Assembly: GCA_910586835.1 (NCBI GenBank)
Contig: CAJUJU010000051.1
Coordinates: forward strand, 1-29,522
Direction: 5' to 3'
DNA: 29,522 nt
From: an uncultured Acetatifactor sp.
GTDB taxonomy: Bacteria > Bacillota > Clostridia > Lachnospirales > Lachnospiraceae
A program made the position numbers and the translations under genes. The notes under the pieces were generated by a model. It did not search any database. It worked only from the letters and a program-made list of their open reading frames with translations, and was not told the origin of the DNA. How positions within the stretch are numbered: the first letter of the stretch is position 1; each line of letters opens with the position of its first letter. Positions 24,937 through 29,522 of the stretch are shown one piece after another.

Positions 24937-25185
24937 TCAAAAACCGCTGAAAAAGAAAGGAGATTCCCTTATGCCGAAGGACACCGTCTGTTCCGAGGCA
25001 AAGGACTCCCTGCCCGCCTTCTTCCAGGACTCTTCCTCCCCGGCCTTCTTGTGATGCTCCGTCTCCAGCGTACCCGGAAGCTTCATGTCATACCTGCAGC
25101 CGTCTCCGAGATCGGCCTTCCACATTCCCTCCAGTGAATAAAGCATCTGCCTCTCCTCCATCCTTGGTTTTGGCAAGTATAACAT
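24937..25185 (-). pseudogene. Truncated N-terminus of a GH2-type glycoside hydrolase
   Basis: This frame starts at ATG 25185 behind a GGGAGG site and gives 82 residues. Residues about 14-40 (YSLEGMWKADLGDG, then YDMKLPGTL) look like the start of a GH2 sugar-binding domain, where a LPGTLDE-type segment is expected. After PGTLETEHHKK the sequence becomes a Lys/Glu/Ser-rich tail unrelated to GH2 and stops. A full GH2 enzyme has 600 or more residues. I infer that most of the gene was deleted and an intact 5' end left behind. It may still be translated, since start and ribosome site are good. It is last in the GH26 operon. Confidence 0.6.
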
Positions 25186-25244
25186 TTTCCCCTCCCGGAT
25201 ACATTGCCGAAAATTGCGTACCGATAGAGAAAAATTGCGAAAAG

Positions 25245-25940
25245 CTATACCTCCGGCGAGTACTCCCCTGCGGCGCTCCGAAGGATTTCTTCCGTATCCC
25301 TCCGCAAAGTCTCCGGGTTCTTCACATAGTCCAATATTTTCTGATGCGGCAAGCGTGCCAGCATCCACTTCCCCAGCGTATAGGATATGGCATAACCATC
25401 GGCCATGGAGGAATACGCGTTCTGCAGCTGTTCCCCTGTGCAGGACAGCGCCGTCTCATTGTAGGTCTGTCCGGACAGATTGGTGGCAAGCGCTTCCCAA
25501 AACCATTCGCAGCCTGTCGCATCATCATTGACGCACTGCTGACTAATATGTACGAATTCGTGAACAATCACTTTTACATAATCCTCCCGCCGCATATTTC
25601 GGTGTGAGGATGTGCTCCTGCATCGGTCATATGACAGCAGATTTATGTTTCCGTCGAAGGTATCGGCAATCATCCAGTCAAAGTACTCTCCAAAAAACTC
25701 TGTCACATGACGCTCATATTCCTCCACGGAATCATACATTTTCACCGTTACCTTCTCCCGCAGCTCCTTCAGGCCGAAAAAATCCAGGATCCGCCCCATG
25801 TTTTCTTCCAATATAACGCACAAATCCGTCACCGGGATTCCCGACTCCGAATCCGGTCTTTCCTGCTGCGCCCAAGACGCCCCTTCCGTCGTACCTGCTA
25901 TGAAAATCAGATTCTTCGTCTCATGCCGTATCTTCCCCAT
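25245..25940 (-). CDS. Gluzincin-type metallopeptidase (HEFVH), cytoplasmic
   Basis: This is a 231-residue protein with a VIVHEFVHISQQ zinc motif (HExxH at 127-131) and a likely third ligand, Glu149, in EWFWEALATNL. This resembles the arrangement of Peptidase MA-like gluzincins. Residues 60-110 contain a KVTVKMYDSVEEYERHV segment typical of their N-terminal beta part. I see no signal peptide. ATG 25940 has an AAAGAGGT site and lies 34 bp after the GH26 stop, so it belongs to the operon. The target is unknown. Confidence 0.8.
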   Translation of the reverse strand: MGKIRHETKNLIFIAGTTEGASWAQQERPDSESGIPVTDLCVILEENMGRILDFFGLKELREKVTVKMYDSVEEYERHVTEFFGEYFDWMIADTFDGNINLLSYDRCRSTSSHRNMRREDYVKVIVHEFVHISQQCVNDDATGCEWFWEALATNLSGQTYNETALSCTGEQLQNAYSSMADGYAISYTLGKWMLARLPHQKILDYVKNPETLRRDTEEILRSAAGEYSPEV

Positions 25941-25974
25941 ATCAAATACCTCTTTCCGATCCCTTTTCCCATTG

Positions 25975-26898
25975 TCACACAAACGTGGGCAATTGATCCA
26001 ACGTGATCACCAGGTCGCTGTTGTAGACAGCCTTCAGGTTTTCCACATCATTGTTCTTAATATAGTCCGTGTGCCAGATCATAAACCAGGACCACAGACA
26101 GCCGTCATTCACAAAATTCTCCATCGGCGGAACATTCCCGCACTCGTGGAAAGCCATGGGCTTACCGGCAGTGTTGAAGGCTTCCAGCTTCTTCCATCCC
26201 TTCCGGTTTGTGGTGTTGTCATAGGTATCGGAGCCGATGATATCGCAGTAATCGTCCCCCACATACCAGCCCTCCTCCACCTCCCCGGAATACCCCAGCA
26301 CCCAGATGAGATTGTTCAGCCCAAATTCATTCGTATAGCGGTCATACATCATCCGCCAGAGCCTGACAAAGCTTTCTCCGCCGCCCTTGCCCCACCAGAA
26401 CCATTTTCCGTCAAATTCATGAAAGGGCCGCCACAGCACCGGAATCCCCGCATCCCGCAGCTTTCCCAAAGCCCCTGCCGCCAGATCCCAGTTCGCCACC
26501 ATGGCATTGTGCTTATGGGTTCCCGGCGTCAGCAGTCTGTCGAAATCGGGCATGTCTTCCTGACTTTCCTGATAGCCCTTTCCTTCAATCCCCGTGTGCC
26601 AGCAGATCGTCACAAGCCCGCCTCTTTGCCACCATTCCCCGGCCCGTTTCACTACTCCCTCAAAATCGCCGCTTATAAAATCCAGCCCCCGCATGGCGGG
26701 CAGTCTGCCCGTGGTCTCCTTGATATAATCCATCTCATAGTCCGGCGACCCCATCCAGGTAGATTCCTGCTGGCAGGAAAGCATGACCCTGCCATAGTTT
26801 TCCAGAAGGTACTCATAGACCCCCGCCGCCGTCCTGCTTGCGTCCGGATTGGAGAGAGACGCTTTCGCAATGGTTTCCGCTGTGTTTTTTGTAATCAT
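25975..26898 (-). CDS. GH26 family beta-mannanase, no signal peptide
   Basis: This is a 307-residue GH26 enzyme predicted to cleave beta-1,4-mannan or manno-oligosaccharides. The catalytic acid/base is in LWRPFHEFDGKWFWWG (Glu161) and the nucleophile in AFHECGN (Glu252). Other family marks are TICWH (about 97-101) and the WVLGYSG segment. The protein starts directly in the catalytic domain with no export signal, so it should act in the cytoplasm on imported oligosaccharides. ATG 26898 is only 11 bp after the vWA stop and has a weak ribosome site, which suggests coupled translation. Mannan specificity is by family only. Confidence 0.92.
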   Translation of the reverse strand: MITKNTAETIAKASLSNPDASRTAAGVYEYLLENYGRVMLSCQQESTWMGSPDYEMDYIKETTGRLPAMRGLDFISGDFEGVVKRAGEWWQRGGLVTICWHTGIEGKGYQESQEDMPDFDRLLTPGTHKHNAMVANWDLAAGALGKLRDAGIPVLWRPFHEFDGKWFWWGKGGGESFVRLWRMMYDRYTNEFGLNNLIWVLGYSGEVEEGWYVGDDYCDIIGSDTYDNTTNRKGWKKLEAFNTAGKPMAFHECGNVPPMENFVNDGCLWSWFMIWHTDYIKNNDVENLKAVYNSDLVITLDQLPTFV

Positions 26899-26909
26899 TC
26901 TGTCCGAAT

Positions 26910-27560
26910 TTAACCTTTCTCCCGCTCCTCGCAGTCCTCCTCGATCTGTCTCAGGCACTGCGGCGCCATACAGGCATTCACACGGTAAGAGGAAATGGCT
27001 TCGCTCAGCACCTGATAGTTCAGCTGCGTCCCTCTGCTGTCACACTTGTACCGCACCGCCCGCTCCTTTGCAATTCCAAACCTTGCCGCCTCCGTGACAG
27101 CGTCCATATTTGCCCCCAGAAACAGAAACTCCCAGCCATACTTTGACTTCTGGCGTTCCACCAGCTTCTTCACCTTTTCATAGGTATATCTGCTGCTGGC
27201 ATTCTCCTGTCCGTCCGTGGTGATGACAAAGAGCGTCCTCTCCGGCCGGTCTTCTTCCCTGGCATACTTGTGCACGTTTCCGATATGGCGGATGGCTCCG
27301 CCCATGGCGTCCAGAAGCGCCGTGCATCCGCCCACGCAGTAATCCTTTTCCGTCAGGGGCTCCATCTTTTCCAGCGGAACCCTGTCGCAGAGCACCCGGC
27401 TCTCATTGTCAAAAAGTACCGTGGAGATCAGCGCTTCCCCCGTCTCCTTCTTCTGTTTCTCGATCATGGAGTTGAAGCCGCCGATGGTATCGGCCTCCAA
27501 ACCCGCCATGGATCCGCTTCTGTCTAAAATGAACACAACCTCTGTCAACCCTTTTTTCAT
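26910..27560 (-). CDS. vWA domain protein with intact MIDAS
   Basis: This is a 216-residue cytoplasmic von Willebrand A domain protein. The metal-ion-dependent adhesion site is complete: DRSGS (13-17), Thr80 in GGCTALLD and Asp116 in TTDGQEN. There is no signal peptide or membrane helix, and the C-terminal third has no recognised domain. ATG 27560 has a perfect AAGGAGGT site. It sits between the macro domain gene and GH26. Stand-alone vWA proteins usually act as assembly or regulatory adaptors, and the partner here could be the macro protein (inference). Confidence 0.94.
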   Translation of the reverse strand: MKKGLTEVVFILDRSGSMAGLEADTIGGFNSMIEKQKKETGEALISTVLFDNESRVLCDRVPLEKMEPLTEKDYCVGGCTALLDAMGGAIRHIGNVHKYAREEDRPERTLFVITTDGQENASSRYTYEKVKKLVERQKSKYGWEFLFLGANMDAVTEAARFGIAKERAVRYKCDSRGTQLNYQVLSEAISSYRVNACMAPQCLRQIEEDCEEREKG

Positions 27561-27631
27561 AGCGATACCTCCTTTTCATGAAATAAGCATACCGCATCCA
27601 AAACAGAAAATGGTCTCCTGACGGGCGACAT

Positions 27632-28636
27632 TTATCCGCCGCCCAGCGCAGCCTCGCCGTGGGCAAACAGAGCCATGTTTATGGTGTATATATCATAGAC
27701 CTGCCTCTCGATAAAATATTGAACGATCACATCAGATCTGCTGCCGGGTGACAGAGCGAGCTCCGCCCGGGCCAGAAGATCCCTGGTATCGTCCAGATTC
27801 AGCTCCAGCGCGATGGCAAGCGCAAGCGCCGTCTTTTTCTTCGGCCTGTACCCCGGGTTGCACCGTATCTTGGAGAAAAGCTTCCGATCCAGATTCGCCC
27901 TCTTGTATACCGCCACATCGGTCAGCCCTCTCTCGTCGATCATACGAAACAGCCGCTCCCCAAAGGACTCTCCCAGCCGGGCAATCGCATCCTCCAGGCT
28001 CCTGGGGGCAGCACAGAATACCTGGGCCGCCGGCATGGCCGCAGACCTGCTTCGCAGAAATCCGGGGGCAGGCAGAGAACTTCCGTACTCCTGCGCTGTC
28101 CGCTCCTTTACATAATGGGCGTCAATATATTCCTCAATATCATCAAAGAGCTCCCCGGACAGCCGAAAGGACTGCTCGTCAAACACCACCAGATAGACCA
28201 GCATATCCTCCCGCTCCAGAAATCCGCGGATACAATCCACCGCGATCCCCAGCGCCTCCTCCTTGGGAAACCCATAGCTGCCGGCGGCAAGCAGCGGAAA
28301 CGCCAGAGACTCACAGCGAAGCTCCTTCGCCAGTTCCAGCGACTTTTGATAGCAGCTTCTTACCGTATCGGCTTCCCCATGACGGCCATCTTTCCATATG
28401 GGAGCCACCGCATGAAAAAGATAGGCGGCATCCAGCCCGAACGCCGGCGTGTACGCCACCTCCCCCGGCTGCAGAATGCCGATCCTTTCCCTGGCCGCCA
28501 GCAGTTCCTCCCTGCCCGCCCGCTCATAAACAGCCGTATCCACCCCGGCGCCGACTCTGACGTAAGGGTTTGCCGTATTGACAATCGCATCAGCCTTTAC
28601 TCTGCTGATGTCAGCCCTGATGATCTGTAATGGCAT
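27632..28636 (-). CDS. Macro domain protein with C-terminal HTH-like module
   Basis: This is a 334-residue protein. Residues 1-160 are a macro domain that binds or hydrolyses ADP-ribose derivatives: DAIVNTANP (17-24), GAGVDTAVYERAG (29-41) and FPLLAAGSYGFP (113-124). The usual NAAN and sTGiyG loops are altered. Residues about 225-334 form a second module (FGERLFRMIDERGL, YKRANLDRKLFSKIR, KKTALALAIALELNL) with an XRE-like helical pattern, so it may bind DNA or RNA. ATG 28636 has a GAGGAG site and overlaps the YunG-like gene by 26 bp. It may link ADP-ribose signals to gene control (inference). Confidence 0.9.
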   Translation of the reverse strand: MPLQIIRADISRVKADAIVNTANPYVRVGAGVDTAVYERAGREELLAARERIGILQPGEVAYTPAFGLDAAYLFHAVAPIWKDGRHGEADTVRSCYQKSLELAKELRCESLAFPLLAAGSYGFPKEEALGIAVDCIRGFLEREDMLVYLVVFDEQSFRLSGELFDDIEEYIDAHYVKERTAQEYGSSLPAPGFLRSRSAAMPAAQVFCAAPRSLEDAIARLGESFGERLFRMIDERGLTDVAVYKRANLDRKLFSKIRCNPGYRPKKKTALALAIALELNLDDTRDLLARAELALSPGSRSDVIVQYFIERQVYDIYTINMALFAHGEAALGGG

Positions 28637-29066
28637 GTGGATTTCTCCTCAACAACGCAGTCTTTAAGTATTCGTATCTCAGCCGTTTCTCTTCCTTCGC
28701 AAAATGAACCTCCCGGAACTGCTCCGGATTGTCCTGGTAACACAAGACTTCTTCTCCGAACTGTTCGCTTGTCAGGTCAAACACACAGTCTCCCACCACA
28801 TTATAGCAGTGATAATTCCCGTCCGGCCTGCGGATTCCATATACCCTTCCCCCGAAAATATCCTGTGCCAGAAACGCCGTGACGGAGCACTGGCCCAGGG
28901 TTCTGTTTTCCCTGCTCCAGGCATCCCGCATCCGCGGCGCACAGGTCTCTGGACACCAGATTCCCATAAGCGCGTCATACAGTTCACGCGGATTCCCGAT
29001 ACCGCCGTACAGTTCATTCACCGCAGGGACATCCGCCTGCTGCCAGCCATAAAAATGATAGCGCAT
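28611..29066 (-). CDS. YunG-like family protein
   Basis: This is a 151-residue protein whose central part matches the YunG-like family: WSRENRTLGQCSVTAFL, FGGRVYGIRRPDGNYHCYNVV, and CVFDLTSEQFG. Conserved Cys60 and His87 are spaced so that a Cys-His hydrolase-type fold is possible, but no activity is established. ATG 29066 has a GGGAGG site and fits the upstream promoter; an earlier start at 29117 would lie before the transcription start. It is the first gene of the macro-vWA-GH26 operon. Confidence 0.82.
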   Translation of the reverse strand: MRYHFYGWQQADVPAVNELYGGIGNPRELYDALMGIWCPETCAPRMRDAWSRENRTLGQCSVTAFLAQDIFGGRVYGIRRPDGNYHCYNVVGDCVFDLTSEQFGEEVLCYQDNPEQFREVHFAKEEKRLRYEYLKTALLRRNPHAITDHQG

Positions 29067-29088
29067 AAATACCTCCCTTCTCATACCA

Positions 29089-29117
29089 ACTGTACCATAT
29101 AACCGCACTTGGTGCAA
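29089..29117 (-). promoter_or_regulatory. Predicted promoter of the YunG-macro-vWA-GH26 operon
   Basis: TTGCAC (29112-29117), a 17-bp spacer and TACAGT (29089-29094) lie on the minus strand. The five following genes have gaps of at most about 70 bp and no clear terminator until after 24937. Confidence 0.5.
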
Positions 29118-29145
29118 TCCGTCACTTTCGGTCAGTATCCATGTG

Positions 29146-29522
29146 TCACTGCTGTAGTTTTATGGTATCCACAATGGACAGGTTCCCGATTTTTTTGATA
29201 GGCCGTCTGATTGCCAGCGCCGCAGAGCCGAAACATAAAAGAACAATCAGCAACAGGGACGCGGCAGGAAGCTGCCAGCCGGTTCCCCATTTGCCGGCAA
29301 TCAGGAACCGGAACATCATCTTATTCAACGGCAGGCCCAGAACGCATCCGGCGATACATCCCAGTACGGCATAGGTGACTGCCTCGGCAGCAATCATCTT
29401 ATAGAGCTGCCCGGCCCCCATACCAATAGAACGCATCACGCCATACTGTCTGGTTCTTGCCGCCACACTGGCATTCATACTGTTAAAGATATTGAACACG
29501 GTGATCAGCGCAATGATGAGCA
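29146..29522 (-). CDS. FtsX-like permease of an ABC transporter (C-terminal part, cut by window)
   Basis: This is the last about 125 residues of a MacB/FtsX-type permease that continues beyond the right edge. It shows LIIALITVFNIFNSMN in a helix, the characteristic RTRQYGVMRSIGMG cytoplasmic segment, two further helices (AVLGCIAGCVLGL; LLLIVLLCFGSAAL) and a C-terminal IVDTIKLQQ. Its ATPase partner should lie further upstream, outside the window. The function is export or envelope stress response by family. Confidence 0.9.
   Translation of the reverse strand, partial: LIIALITVFNIFNSMNASVAARTRQYGVMRSIGMGAGQLYKMIAAEAVTYAVLGCIAGCVLGLPLNKMMFRFLIAGKWGTGWQLPAASLLLIVLLCFGSAALAIRRPIKKIGNLSIVDTIKLQQ

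Overview
The window looks like a chromosomal segment from a Gram-positive anaerobe of the Clostridia, most probably Lachnospiraceae. The evidence is AGGAGG-type ribosome binding sites, lipobox lipoproteins, a BlaI/M56 pair, rubrerythrin, a WYL regulator, GH5 and GH26 glycoside hydrolases, and moderately GC-rich genes separated by AT-rich spacers. The genus is not determined. No rRNA, tRNA, CRISPR array, integrase or transposase was seen. Both edge genes are cut by the window, and no gene-free stretch exceeds about 300 bp.

Region 1 (1-3490, minus strand) is a two-gene operon for a heterodimeric ABC exporter; its second gene runs off the left edge. Region 2 (3557-13208) is the most unusual part. 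It holds three paralogous lipoproteins of about 720 residues, each with a beta-rich N-terminal half and a family 1 solute-binding C-terminal half, and no permease genes nearby. The first lies 2 bp downstream of a lipid-anchored GH5 endoglucanase. The other two each sit with a small secreted Cys/His-rich protein in a unit of about 2.95 kb that has been duplicated in tandem. A 538-bp stretch is identical between the two copies, which points to recent gene conversion.

Region 3 (13254-17316) holds a GNAT acetyltransferase and a minus-strand cluster. A WYL regulator with an unusual repeat-rich insert lies just upstream of a zinc-ribbon protein, an Fpg/Nei-type DNA glycosylase homologue without the catalytic N-terminal proline, and a GyrI-like ligand-binding protein. 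A YbjQ-family gene and a small membrane protein follow. Region 4 (17463-23303) has a two-domain lipoprotein, a BlaI-type repressor with an M56 sensor peptidase under an operator-overlapped promoter, a Nudix hydrolase, and rubrerythrin with a Fur/PerR-like operator.

Region 5 (23275-24880) is an EamA-type transporter converging on a RimJ/RimL-like acetyltransferase. Region 6 (24937-29117) is a minus-strand operon: YunG-like protein, macro domain protein with a DNA-binding-like tail, vWA protein, GH26 mannanase without a signal peptide, HExxH metallopeptidase, and a truncated GH2 start. The right edge cuts an FtsX-like permease.

The best candidates for a poorly described system are the duplicated lipoprotein plus Cys/His-protein units beside GH5, and the YunG-macro-vWA-GH26-peptidase operon. 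Functions given for these as systems are inference.
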